The notes under the pieces are model-generated. The model was not told where the DNA came from. It made no database searches and worked only from the letters and a program-made list of their open reading frames with translations. A stretch of DNA of 64,000 nt from Parafilimonas terrae (lineage in GTDB: Bacteria > Bacteroidota > Bacteroidia > Chitinophagales > Chitinophagaceae). The translations under genes and the position numbers were made by a program. Position 1 is the first letter of the stretch. Each line of letters starts with the position of its first letter. Positions 27,331-36,567 of this stretch are shown one piece after another. The stretch is taken from assembly GCF_900115755.1 (NCBI RefSeq), contig NZ_FOXQ01000001.1, forward strand, positions 124,001 to 188,000, read 5' to 3'.

Positions 27331-27642
27331 ATGAAGTTTTTTGCCTTTATAATGACTGTCGTTTTGCTGACACAAAGCCTTATGCCTTGTGCCGATAAGG
27401 CATGCACAGAAAATAAGGGCAAAACATTAATAGCCCAGGCAGGGCATCAGCAAAAAAATGCAACAGACGAATGCCCCCCACTATGCAGTTGCACTTGCTG
27501 CAGCAGTTTTTCATCAAACCTTTCTTTTGTATCCCATACTTACATACAGGTTTTCAGCATAGTTAATTTTAATGCTGAATATATTTCTCCTGCTATTCAA
27601 AAAATAGCCTTGCCCATCTGGCAGCCGCCACAATTAATATAA
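27331..27642 (+). CDS. Small secreted Cys-rich protein, DUF6660-like
   Basis: A 103-residue protein from ATG 27331; the frame can be read from 27259, but the later start gives a clean signal peptide (MKFFAFIMTVVLLTQSLMPC). The mature part has several Cys (CADKAC; CPPLCSCTCC) and ends IWQPPQLI. Such proteins, which I recall as DUF6660, precede CusA/CzcA genes in Bacteroidota. It is likely a periplasmic metal-binding helper of the RND efflux system that begins 74 bases downstream. The family name is from memory. Confidence 0.7.
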   Translation: MKFFAFIMTVVLLTQSLMPCADKACTENKGKTLIAQAGHQQKNATDECPPLCSCTCCSSFSSNLSFVSHTYIQVFSIVNFNAEYISPAIQKIALPIWQPPQLI

Positions 27643-27716
27643 CCTTTTGCTTTTTGTTATTGCACATTCCCTTCAAGGGCAAAGTGTGCTTATTTATTCA
27701 TCAAGAAGGTTATAAA

Positions 27717-30700
27717 ATGTTTGATAAAATCATTCAGTTCTCCATAAAAAATAAACTGGTTGTTGCCGTATTTACAATAGCGCTTATTATCTGGGGTGTC
27801 TATTCACTGTCAAATTTGCCCATAGATGCAGTGCCGGATATTACAAATAACCAGGTTCAGATTATTACGCAGGCGCCTACACTCGGTGCACAGGAAGTGG
27901 AGCAATATGTAACAGCGCCCATTGAATTATCAATGGCAAATATTCCCAACATCATTGAAAGACGTTCTATTTCCCGTTCAGGAATTTCTGTTATTACACT
28001 TGTTTTTAAAGATGATGTTGATGTGTATTGGGCACGTCAACAGGTGAGCGAACAACTAACAGAAGCAGAAAAAAATATTCCGGAAGGTTTGGGCGAAACA
28101 TCACTCGCTCCCATCACAACAGGTTTGGGCGAAATATATCAGTATGTGATTCATACAAAGCCCGGTTATGAAAAAAAATATTCTGCAACTGATTTAAGAA
28201 CAATACAGGATTGGATTGTACGAACTCAGCTTGCAGGCACAGAAGGTGTGGCTGAAGTAAGCGGGTGGGGCGGTTATGTAAAGCAATATGAAATTGCAGT
28301 TGACAATGAAAAACTCAATGCACAAAACGTCACCATTCCTGAAATATATAAGGCTCTTGAAGATAATAATGCCAACACCGGTGGCTCTTACATTGAACAA
28401 CGCAGCAATGCATATTTCATTCGCGGGTTAGGGCAGGTAAAAAGCTTATCAGACATAGAAAAGATTGTTGTAAAAAATGTCAATAGCGTTCCAATTTTAA
28501 TCAGGGATGTTGCTGCCGTGCAATATGGAAGCGCAACGCGTTATGGGGCGGTAACAAGAAATGGCGAAGGCGAAGTGGTTGCCGGTGTTGTGCTGATGCT
28601 GAAAGGTGAAAACTTCAGTAAGGTAATTGCCCGTGTAAAACAACGCATGGAGCAAATACAAAAGAGCCTGCCTGAAGGTGTAGTGATTGAACCTTTCATT
28701 GACAGGACTGAATTAGTGAACCGCGCCATGAGCACTGTTGAACGTAACTTAATTGAAGGTGCATTGATTGTAATTTTTGTACTTGTGTTATTGCTTGGAA
28801 ACCTTCGTGCAGGTTTGCTCGTTGCCTCAGTTATTCCACTGGCCATGTTGTTTGCTTTTGGAATGATGAACACGTTCGGCGTATCAGGCAATTTAATGAG
28901 TTTAGGCGCTATTGATTTTGGGTTGATCGTTGACGGCGCCGTGATCATTGTTGAAGCGGTGATTCACAGTCTGTATGCAAACAGGAATAAATATGCGGGC
29001 ATTGTAAAACTATCGCAAACACAAATGAATGATGAAGTATATGCAAGCGCCAGCACTATGATGAGCTCTGCTTCATTCGGCCAGTTAATTATTCTTATTG
29101 TTTACCTGCCCTTATTAACCCTCGTTGGCATTGAAGGGAAAATGTTCACGCCAATGGCGAAGACTGTTGCCTTTGCCATTCTTGGTGCATTCATTCTTTC
29201 ACTTACTTATGTGCCTGTCATGAGTACTTGGATGCTGAGTAAAAAAACAACACAGAGGCAAAATATATCAGACAGGATCATTGATTTTCTGCAACGCATA
29301 TACAGGCGCATGCTGCAGGTGCTTTTACAATTTAAAATCATAACCGTAGGCATTGCAATTGCCTTATTTATTATCTGTATTATCCTCTTCAATAATCTTG
29401 GCGGTGAATTTTTACCAACGCTGGAAGAAGGTGACCTGACTGTAGAAATTTCTATGATGCAGGGATCATCCTTATCACAGGTGGTAGAAACATTTGGCAA
29501 AGCTGAAAAGATTATAAAAGAAAAATTTCCTGAAGTAAAACAGGTGGTAACAAGAATCGGAAGCTCTGAAATTCCAACAGACCCGATGCCGATGGAACGC
29601 GGCGATATGATGATTGCAATGCAGCCAAAAGAAAAATGGACAAGCGCATCAACCCGCGAAGCAATGAGTGAACAAATGGAAGAAGCGCTGTCGGTTATTC
29701 CGGGTATCAGCGTTGAGGTTACACAACCCATGCAAATGCGGTTTAATGAGCTGATGACAGGCATAAGGCAGGATGTTGCTATTAAAATTTTTGGTGATGA
29801 TTTGGATGTGCTCACACAGCAGGCTAACAACATTGCAAAGCAAATCGCTAAAGTAAAAGGTGTTGAAACGCCTTACGTTGAAAAGGTAACTGGCCTGCCG
29901 CAAATAACCGTAGAATACAATCGCGATAAGATGGCGCAATATGGTCTTTCTATCAGCGATGTAAATATGATTTTGAAAACGGCGTTCGCCGGAAATGTTG
30001 CCGGTGTTGTATTTGAAGGCGAGAAACGTTTTGATATGGTGGTACGGTTACAGCGGGATGAAAGAGATAATATTGACGAAGTAAACAATCTTTTTATCCC
30101 GTTGCCCTCCGGTAACCGGGTACCGTTAAACCAGGTTGCCGCTATACAATTTAAAGAAGCGCCTGCACAAATTTCAAGGGAAGATGGCAGGCGCAGAATC
30201 TATGTTGGCTTTAATGTGCGTGACCGCGATGTTGAAAGCACGGTAACAGAAATACAGCAATTAATCAATAATAAGATAAAACTGCCTGCAGGCTATTATA
30301 CAACTTATGGGGGGCAATTTCAAAACCTGCAACAAGCGAAACAAAGATTATCGGTTGCTGTACCTGTTGCATTGCTGCTGATACTTTTCTTGTTGTATAT
30401 CACATTCCGTTCAGTAAAATATTCGCTGCTCATTTTTACAGCCGTTCCATTGTCGGCAATCGGCGGTGTGTTTGCATTGCTCATCCGCGGCATGCCTTTC
30501 AGTATTTCAGCAGGTGTGGGTTTCATTGCATTGTTTGGCGTTGCGGTATTAAATGGCATTGTGCTTATCAGCTATTTCAACCAGTTAAAAGAGCAAGGCA
30601 TCACCAATATTTATGAACGCGTATTGGAAGGAACGAAGGTGCGGTTACGCCCCGTTATTATGACGGCTTCTGTTGCATCGCTTGGTTTCTTACCAATGGC

Positions 30701-30866
30701 TTTATCAGCAACCGCCGGTGCGGAAGTACAAAAACCGTTGGCAACGGTTGTTATCGGCGGACTCATTACAGCTACCATGCTTACGCTTTTTGTATTGCCA
30801 TGCTTATACATTTTGTTTTCAGGAAAAGAAAAACCTACTCAACATGCAACAACCACTCATGAATAA
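27717..30866 (+). CDS. czcA: Heavy-metal efflux RND inner-membrane pump (CzcA/CusA family)
   Basis: A 1049-residue pump, the usual length, starting at ATG 27717 (MFDKIIQFSIKNK); the frame extends upstream to a TTG at 27654 but without family-like residues. It has 12 membrane helices and two large periplasmic loops. In helix 4 the proton-relay stretch is DFGLIVDG with Asp400 and Asp406, which is closer to CzcA (divalent cations) than to CusA (monovalent copper or silver). It pumps metal from periplasm or cytosol through the trimeric channel. The downstream genes for the channel and the adaptor complete the tripartite system. Confidence 0.93.
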   Translation: MFDKIIQFSIKNKLVVAVFTIALIIWGVYSLSNLPIDAVPDITNNQVQIITQAPTLGAQEVEQYVTAPIELSMANIPNIIERRSISRSGISVITLVFKDDVDVYWARQQVSEQLTEAEKNIPEGLGETSLAPITTGLGEIYQYVIHTKPGYEKKYSATDLRTIQDWIVRTQLAGTEGVAEVSGWGGYVKQYEIAVDNEKLNAQNVTIPEIYKALEDNNANTGGSYIEQRSNAYFIRGLGQVKSLSDIEKIVVKNVNSVPILIRDVAAVQYGSATRYGAVTRNGEGEVVAGVVLMLKGENFSKVIARVKQRMEQIQKSLPEGVVIEPFIDRTELVNRAMSTVERNLIEGALIVIFVLVLLLGNLRAGLLVASVIPLAMLFAFGMMNTFGVSGNLMSLGAIDFGLIVDGAVIIVEAVIHSLYANRNKYAGIVKLSQTQMNDEVYASASTMMSSASFGQLIILIVYLPLLTLVGIEGKMFTPMAKTVAFAILGAFILSLTYVPVMSTWMLSKKTTQRQNISDRIIDFLQRIYRRMLQVLLQFKIITVGIAIALFIICIILFNNLGGEFLPTLEEGDLTVEISMMQGSSLSQVVETFGKAEKIIKEKFPEVKQVVTRIGSSEIPTDPMPMERGDMMIAMQPKEKWTSASTREAMSEQMEEALSVIPGISVEVTQPMQMRFNELMTGIRQDVAIKIFGDDLDVLTQQANNIAKQIAKVKGVETPYVEKVTGLPQITVEYNRDKMAQYGLSISDVNMILKTAFAGNVAGVVFEGEKRFDMVVRLQRDERDNIDEVNNLFIPLPSGNRVPLNQVAAIQFKEAPAQISREDGRRRIYVGFNVRDRDVESTVTEIQQLINNKIKLPAGYYTTYGGQFQNLQQAKQRLSVAVPVALLLILFLLYITFRSVKYSLLIFTAVPLSAIGGVFALLIRGMPFSISAGVGFIALFGVAVLNGIVLISYFNQLKEQGITNIYERVLEGTKVRLRPVIMTASVASLGFLPMALSATAGAEVQKPLATVVIGGLITATMLTLFVLPCLYILFSGKEKPTQHATTTHE

Positions 30867-32202
30867 ATATATATTTTTTGTTGACCGGCTTCGTACTGCT
30901 ATAAAGCTTTTGTTGTTTCCAATCTCGCTGCTTCGTCACGCAAGATTGCTCCCTGTACGTTCGGTTCGCTATGCAGCATGTATTAGCGTTACAATATTTT
31001 TATCAGCTAACATCAATGCACAAACAAAAAAATTATCGTTACAGGATTGCATCAACATCGCTGTTAGTAATAATCTTTCTGTAAAAACAGTTTTGCTTGA
31101 AATCGAGCAAAATAAAACGTTGGAGAAAACTTCGTTCGATCCGCCAAAGACCAACATTAATCTTACACAAGACCCAACGAGCGGTGGCAATATGGATAAT
31201 GCGTTAGGTATTACACAAAATATTTCATTGCCGGGTGTTTATAAAAATCAAAAAAATGTTTTACAGCAGCAAACCATGCTGGCGGAAAAAAGCAAATCCA
31301 TAACGCAGACAGAAATTGTAAAGAATGTAAAAGAAGCATACTATGATTTATTGTACCTACAGGAAAAAATCAAAGTGCTTAAATATCTGGATAGCATTTA
31401 TAATGATTTTACCAAAAAAGCAGAAGTAAGGCAGAGAACGGGTGAAACATCTAACCTTGAAAAGCTTTCAGCGCAAAGCAAATATCAGGAAATACAGTTG
31501 CAGCAAAAAGAAGCATTGGCAGATAAACAGGTGCGTTTATATAATCTTCAGCAATTATTAAATACGGCCGAAAGTATTGACGTTGCTGAGGACACGTTAA
31601 CGGCAATTGCCTTTGCTAATGCTTTTGATACATCAGTTGTAAGCAATAATCCGATGGTTGATTACTACAAACAAGCGATTAATATTTCCAACGCAAAAAT
31701 TAACCTGGAAAAAGTAAGGCGCTTACCTGAGTTTACTGTTGGTTATAGCCAGCAATTAGTGATCAAGGGTTTTGATCCTGCAAAAATTCACCGTGATTAT
31801 TTCAACGGAACAAGCATTGCCGGTTTCCAGGTAGGTGTAAGCTTTCCTTTGATTGGCCGTGCTTATAAAGAAAGAATTAATGCCGAAAAAATTGGTTTAA
31901 CTGTTGCACAAACGCAGGCAGCCGCTACGCAACAAAAGTTGAAAACGCAATGGCAACAGGCATTACAGGAATATTTAAAATATAAACAATCACTGGATTA
32001 TTACCAATCATCCGGTTTGCAACTGGCAAATGAACAAATGCGTGTTGCACAATTTTCGTTCAGCAAAGGCGAGATTGGTTATGTAGAGTTTATTCAGAAT
32101 TTATCGCTTGCAACACAAACAAAACTCGATTATCTCTCAACAATAAATTTATTTAATGATGCTGTTATTAACCTTCAATACCTGCAGGGAAATAACCAAT
32201 AA
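30859..32202 (+). CDS. czcC: TolC-family outer-membrane channel of the RND system (CzcC-like)
   Basis: A 447-residue channel protein from ATG 30859, which overlaps the pump's stop by eight bases; an ATG at 30844 is also possible. The mature part starts with KLSLQDCINIAVSNN, the usual first helix of outer-membrane efflux proteins, and two OEP domains follow. The signal peptide appears to be RYAACISVTIFLSANINA, but about 30 odd residues rich in Leu and Arg precede it, so the real start or an insertion is uncertain. It forms the outer-membrane duct of the efflux complex. Confidence 0.88.
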   Translation: MNKYIFFVDRLRTAIKLLLFPISLLRHARLLPVRSVRYAACISVTIFLSANINAQTKKLSLQDCINIAVSNNLSVKTVLLEIEQNKTLEKTSFDPPKTNINLTQDPTSGGNMDNALGITQNISLPGVYKNQKNVLQQQTMLAEKSKSITQTEIVKNVKEAYYDLLYLQEKIKVLKYLDSIYNDFTKKAEVRQRTGETSNLEKLSAQSKYQEIQLQQKEALADKQVRLYNLQQLLNTAESIDVAEDTLTAIAFANAFDTSVVSNNPMVDYYKQAINISNAKINLEKVRRLPEFTVGYSQQLVIKGFDPAKIHRDYFNGTSIAGFQVGVSFPLIGRAYKERINAEKIGLTVAQTQAAATQQKLKTQWQQALQEYLKYKQSLDYYQSSGLQLANEQMRVAQFSFSKGEIGYVEFIQNLSLATQTKLDYLSTINLFNDAVINLQYLQGNNQ

Positions 32203-32218
32203 TTATAAATTTTTCAGC

Positions 32219-33427
32219 ATGAAATCAATACAACATACATCGTTTCTTATTGCTTTAATGCTTGCATCCATTTTTATATTGAGTGCATGCAAAAGCAGTA
32301 CGTCAACCGAAATAAAAAAAGAAGATTCAACAACAATTAGTAAAGAAGAACCAGAAGAACATGAAGGTCTTGCATTAACACAACAGCAAATGAATGCAGT
32401 TGGTATTACCATTAGCAACATCGAACAAAAAAATTTGAATGCCGTTGTAAAAGCAAGCGGACAATTAGCAGTACCACCGCAAAACATGGCAGATGTAAAT
32501 GTTTTAATGGGCGGCATCATTAAAAAAATATTTGTGCTCGAAGGTCAGCATATAAAAAAAGGTGCAGCATTAGTTGTAATAGAAAATCCTGAGTTAATAC
32601 AACTGCAGCAAGATTATTTAACTACCATTAATCATTTTAGTTATACACAGGATGAATTGCAACGACAAAAAGATTTGAATGATGCCAATGCTGGTGTTGG
32701 AAAAAATTTACAGCAGGCACAATCAACTTACAATGCAGAAAAATCAAAGATTGCAACACTTGCAAAACAATTGCAGCAATTAGGTATTAATCCAACATCA
32801 GTAGCAAACGGAAACATTGTATCGCAGATAACAATTACTGCACCCATCAGCGGAACGATTGGGCACATAGCTGTAAATACAGGCACGTATGCAGAAACAT
32901 CAAAACCACTGATGGAAATTGTTGACAACTCACAAATTCATTGCGACCTGATTGTGTATGAAAAAGATTTGTTTAAAGTGCATGTTGGCCAAAAAGTAAA
33001 TTTTATGCTCACCAATCAAAACAATGCAGAAATTGAAGGCAGGATTTATGGTATTAATAAATCTTTTGAGGATGAAAGCAAAGGTATTATTGTGCATGCA
33101 ATTATTGAAAACGCATCAAAATATAATCTTATACAAGGCATGTATGTAACGGCTTTGATTGATGTGGGCAGCCAGTTAACACCTGCCGCACCTGTTGATG
33201 CGATTGTTCGTTCAGCCAATAAAGATTACATCTATGCAGTAGATGAAGCAAAGAGTGATTCTGCAGAAACACATTTTAAACAAACAGAAGTAGTAACCGG
33301 TGTAACAGAATTAGGTTATACGCAAATAACTTTATTAGATTCTCTTGCCGCTAATGCAAAGATTGTAACGAAGGGCGCATTTTATATTTTATCTAAAACA
33401 CAGGCAGGCAGTGAGGAACAGGAATAA
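32219..33427 (+). CDS. czcB: RND periplasmic adaptor lipoprotein (CzcB/CusB-like)
   Basis: A 402-residue lipoprotein from ATG 32219, with signal peptide and lipobox Cys24 (LSAC). The order is that of membrane-fusion proteins: beta-barrel start, lipoyl half (MGGIIKKIFVLEGQHIKKGA), helical hairpin (about 120-180), second lipoyl half (TITAPISGTIGHI), barrel and membrane-proximal domain. It joins the pump to the outer-membrane channel. It begins 16 bases after the channel gene. No extra metal-binding N-terminal domain like that of CusF is seen. Confidence 0.9.
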   Translation: MKSIQHTSFLIALMLASIFILSACKSSTSTEIKKEDSTTISKEEPEEHEGLALTQQQMNAVGITISNIEQKNLNAVVKASGQLAVPPQNMADVNVLMGGIIKKIFVLEGQHIKKGAALVVIENPELIQLQQDYLTTINHFSYTQDELQRQKDLNDANAGVGKNLQQAQSTYNAEKSKIATLAKQLQQLGINPTSVANGNIVSQITITAPISGTIGHIAVNTGTYAETSKPLMEIVDNSQIHCDLIVYEKDLFKVHVGQKVNFMLTNQNNAEIEGRIYGINKSFEDESKGIIVHAIIENASKYNLIQGMYVTALIDVGSQLTPAAPVDAIVRSANKDYIYAVDEAKSDSAETHFKQTEVVTGVTELGYTQITLLDSLAANAKIVTKGAFYILSKTQAGSEEQE

Positions 33428-33437
33428 AATATAAATT

Positions 33438-35912
33438 ATGAAAAAGACAAGAATCAATTTAGATATACTATTGCCGGAAGTACCGGGCGAAAGAGATGAA
33501 TGTGTAGTGCGAATTATTAAATCACTTGAATATAAACGCGGCATAGAAAAAGTGCATGTACTTCCGGAAGACGGAAATAAAAAAGTGCAGCTCTGTTTTC
33601 ACTACGACCCTTCCATTATCTCAATAAATAAAGTTGAACAGTTAGCTAAACAGGCGGGTGCAGAAATTACAGAACATTATGGTCATTTATTGATTGAAAC
33701 ATCAGGTGTTAGGCATCCGCGACATGCAAGAATTATAGAAGCACAATTACGAAAACAAAAAGGTGTTCAAAATGTTTCTGTATCTGGTACAGGTTTTATA
33801 GAATTAGAATTTAATAAAGAAAATACATCACAGGAAAAGGTGATTGAACAGGTTAAAAGAATTGGCTTACACATAAATAATGTTGAAGACTTTCATGCAC
33901 ATAAACATGAATCGGTTTCAAAAAATGGGCATACACATGATGAACACGAACATGAAACACAGGCACATGAACACTCACATGGTAGCATGTTTGGTGAAAA
34001 AACAGAATTAATTTTTGCGATTATATGCGGCACTTTTTTAGCACTTGGTTTTGGTTTATCATTCATTGAAAGCTTATCGAAATATATTTCGATAAGTTGC
34101 TACATAGCTGCTTATTTTTTTGGTGGATTTTATACAACAAAAGAAGCTGTTGAAGGCATTAGCAAAGGGGAATTTGAAATAGATTTTTTAATGCTCGTTG
34201 CGGCCATTGGCGCAGCAGCATTAGGCCAGTGGGCAGAAGGCGCTCTGCTGCTTTTCTTATTCAGCCTTGGCCATTCGCTCGAACATTATGCTATGGAAAA
34301 AGCAAAAAAATCAATTGCCGCCCTAACAGAATTAGCACCTAAAACCGCCTTGCTTAAAAACGGTAATGATATAAAGGAAGTAAAGATTGAAGCATTAAAA
34401 CAGGGTGATATAATTGTTGTAAAACCAAATTCAAAAATAGCAGCAGACGGATTTGTTGTAAAAGGAACCAGCAGCGTTAACCAGGCGCCTATTACCGGTG
34501 AAAGTGTGCCGGTTGATAAAATGCCTGTTGAAGATTTGAGTATGGATATTTCAAAAGCCGGTAAGTTAGATGCAAAATATAAAGTGTTTGCCGGCTCAAT
34601 AAACGGCAGCGAAAACCTGGAAATAAAAGTTACAAGGGCTGCGGCAGACAGTACTATTTCAAGGTTGGTGAAAATGGTGAACGAAGCACAAACGCAAAAA
34701 TCACCCACACAAAATTTTACGGATAAGCTGGAGAAATATTATGTGCCTTCGGTGTTGATATTAGTGGTGATCTTTTTATTTGCTTTTATTGTAATTGATG
34801 AGCCATTCAGTGCGAGTTTTTACAGGGCAATGGCAGTGCTCGTTGCAGCAAGCCCCTGCGCCCTGGCCATATCAACGCCAAGCGCTGTATTAAGCGGTGT
34901 GGCAAGGGCTGCAAGGGGCGGCGTATTAATAAAAGGCGGTAAACCATTAGAAGAATTGGGCTCGCTTACTGCAATTGCGTTCGATAAAACAGGAACATTA
35001 ACAGAAGGGAAACCAAAACTCGCAAGCGCATATCCGCTCAATGGGATTAAAGAAGAAGAACTTCTGGAAATAATTATTGCTGTTGAAAAATTAAGCGACC
35101 ATCCTTTAGCAGCAGCTATCGTAAAAGGCGGTGCCGAAAAATTGAAAAAAGATGTACCGGCAGCCTCAAACTTAAATGCATTGCAAGGCAGAGGCGTTAA
35201 GGCTGAGTATAATAATTCAACTATTCATATTGGCAACAAAGAATTGTTTTCAGAAAAAAATAATCAACTGCCGGATGATATAAAAAAACAAGTTGAAGAT
35301 CTGGAGAGCAAAGGCAACACAACAATGGTTGTTCAGCAAAATGAAAAATTCATTGGCATTGTTACACTGATGGATGTTGCAAGGAAAGATGCAAAGGAAA
35401 CATTGGCACAATTGAATAAAGAAGGCATCCGTAAGATGATAATGCTTACCGGCGATAATCAAAAAGTTGCAGAAACTATTGCAAAAGAAATTGGCATTAC
35501 AGATGCATGGGGCAATTTAATGCCCGAACAAAAAGTTGAGGCTATAGAAAAATTAAAAAGCAGTGAGAAGAAAGTTGCCATGGTTGGCGATGGTGTGAAC
35601 GATGCGCCCGCAATGGCAAAAAGTACCGTCGGTATTGCAATGGGTGTAGCCGGAAGCGATGTAGCATTGGAAACTGCAGATATAGCACTGATGGCAGACC
35701 AGCTAAGCAATCTTCCGTTTGCAATTGGTTTAAGTAAAAAAGCAAAAAGCATTATAAAACAAAACCTTGTTATCAGCCTTGGCATGGTTGTAATACTTAT
35801 TCCGCTTACTATTTTGGGCATAGCACATATCGGACCTGCAGTAATAGGGCATGAAGGTTCAACATTGATCGTGGTATTTAATGCACTAAGGTTGCTGGCT
35901 TATAAAAAGTAA
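33438..35912 (+). CDS. P1B-4-type heavy-metal ATPase (Co/Zn/Fe type) with His-rich linker
   Basis: An 824-residue P-type ATPase. The N-terminus has two small ferredoxin-like folds without the CxxC of copper chaperones, then a His-rich linker (about 152-180, HTHDEHEHETQAHEHSHG). The membrane metal motif is SPC at 472-474 and the last helix carries HEGS at 805-808, the pair that defines subgroup P1B-4 (CoaT/CtpD; Co, Fe(II), Ni or Zn export). The phosphorylated residue is Asp516 in DKTGT, and the hinge GDGVND is intact. It starts 10 bases after the adaptor gene, so it is part of the same operon. The metal is inferred from the motifs. Confidence 0.9.
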   Translation: MKKTRINLDILLPEVPGERDECVVRIIKSLEYKRGIEKVHVLPEDGNKKVQLCFHYDPSIISINKVEQLAKQAGAEITEHYGHLLIETSGVRHPRHARIIEAQLRKQKGVQNVSVSGTGFIELEFNKENTSQEKVIEQVKRIGLHINNVEDFHAHKHESVSKNGHTHDEHEHETQAHEHSHGSMFGEKTELIFAIICGTFLALGFGLSFIESLSKYISISCYIAAYFFGGFYTTKEAVEGISKGEFEIDFLMLVAAIGAAALGQWAEGALLLFLFSLGHSLEHYAMEKAKKSIAALTELAPKTALLKNGNDIKEVKIEALKQGDIIVVKPNSKIAADGFVVKGTSSVNQAPITGESVPVDKMPVEDLSMDISKAGKLDAKYKVFAGSINGSENLEIKVTRAAADSTISRLVKMVNEAQTQKSPTQNFTDKLEKYYVPSVLILVVIFLFAFIVIDEPFSASFYRAMAVLVAASPCALAISTPSAVLSGVARAARGGVLIKGGKPLEELGSLTAIAFDKTGTLTEGKPKLASAYPLNGIKEEELLEIIIAVEKLSDHPLAAAIVKGGAEKLKKDVPAASNLNALQGRGVKAEYNNSTIHIGNKELFSEKNNQLPDDIKKQVEDLESKGNTTMVVQQNEKFIGIVTLMDVARKDAKETLAQLNKEGIRKMIMLTGDNQKVAETIAKEIGITDAWGNLMPEQKVEAIEKLKSSEKKVAMVGDGVNDAPAMAKSTVGIAMGVAGSDVALETADIALMADQLSNLPFAIGLSKKAKSIIKQNLVISLGMVVILIPLTILGIAHIGPAVIGHEGSTLIVVFNALRLLAYKK

Positions 35913-35974
35913 AGAATATCCATTTTTCGCAAACAATAAAGTGTATCGAAGCTTTACTGGTGAACCAATCTTAA

Positions 35975-36009
35975 TTTGGCCGGCTTCAATTTTCAATATC
36001 TTACCTTTG
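35975..36009 (+). promoter_or_regulatory. Candidate promoter of the second cargo unit
   Basis: TTTG at 35975-35978 and TACCTTTG at 36002-36009, 23 bases apart, fit the Bacteroidota consensus at the long end of the allowed spacing. The start codon chosen for the next gene lies only six bases further on, so its leader would be very short. Confidence 0.5.
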
Positions 36010-36015
36010 TAATGT

Positions 36016-36384
36016 TTGAAAAAATTTCTTTGCATATTACTCCTTATCATTTATGCAGCAGGTTTTTTACCCGTTGCTTCGCTGGCCGCCAGTGCAACAG
36101 CCAAACCTTCCGTTCATCATAAAATGGCTAAAATATGTGGTGAACAAAACATGCCATGCTGCAGGCATCATTCATCCTCAAAAAAAGATGAAAAAAATGA
36201 CTGTGGGAATAATTGCGGCCGCTGTGCCTGTTATCTTATTTCGGCAAGTGCTGCTGTGGTAATTTCTGCGAAACAGGAATTGAACTGTGATTTGTTTATA
36301 AGCAAAAACGAACATAATCATTTCCCTGAAGCTGCTATAACTCCGGGTTTCTGCTCCATCTGGCGGCCGCCTAAAATAGGCTGA
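36016..36384 (+). CDS. Small secreted Cys/His-rich protein
   Basis: A 122-residue protein starting at TTG 36016 (an ATG at 36012 is in another frame). Its signal peptide ends near residue 25 (SLAASA). The mature chain is rich in His and Cys: HHKMAKICGEQNMPCCRHH and CGNNCGRCAC. It ends IWRPPKIG, like the IWQPPQLI tail of the small protein at 27331, so the two may be distant relatives. It is probably a periplasmic metal buffer or chaperone for the copper oxidase and ATPase encoded downstream. Confidence 0.65.
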   Translation: MKKFLCILLLIIYAAGFLPVASLAASATAKPSVHHKMAKICGEQNMPCCRHHSSSKKDEKNDCGNNCGRCACYLISASAAVVISAKQELNCDLFISKNEHNHFPEAAITPGFCSIWRPPKIG

Positions 36385-36417
36385 TCTTCTATATTAAAGC
36401 TTTCATTTTTTTAACGG

Positions 36418-36489
36418 GTTTACTGCATTAAAAATTTTTGATCATTCGAGAACGGATACCAGATTAACGAATAGTGGTATGCAGTAAAC
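36418..36489. repeat. 11-bp inverted repeat upstream of the multicopper oxidase
   Basis: gtttactgcat (36418-36428) and its exact reverse complement atgcagtaaac (36479-36489) are 50 bases apart in the 183-base gap before the oxidase gene. It may be a regulator's paired operator or a long-loop hairpin; no sensor protein is encoded nearby. Confidence 0.5.
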
Positions 36490-36567
36490 TTTCAGTCATT
36501 TTAAATTATGCGATGTAAAATATGGCACTCCCGTTTGTTTGTATCGCGTAATTAAAGCATATAACAC

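Noticed and set aside
29207-29833. A 208-residue antisense frame inside the RND pump gene.
   Set aside because: Composition is that of a reverse-complement shadow; the sense gene is full-length and motif-bearing.
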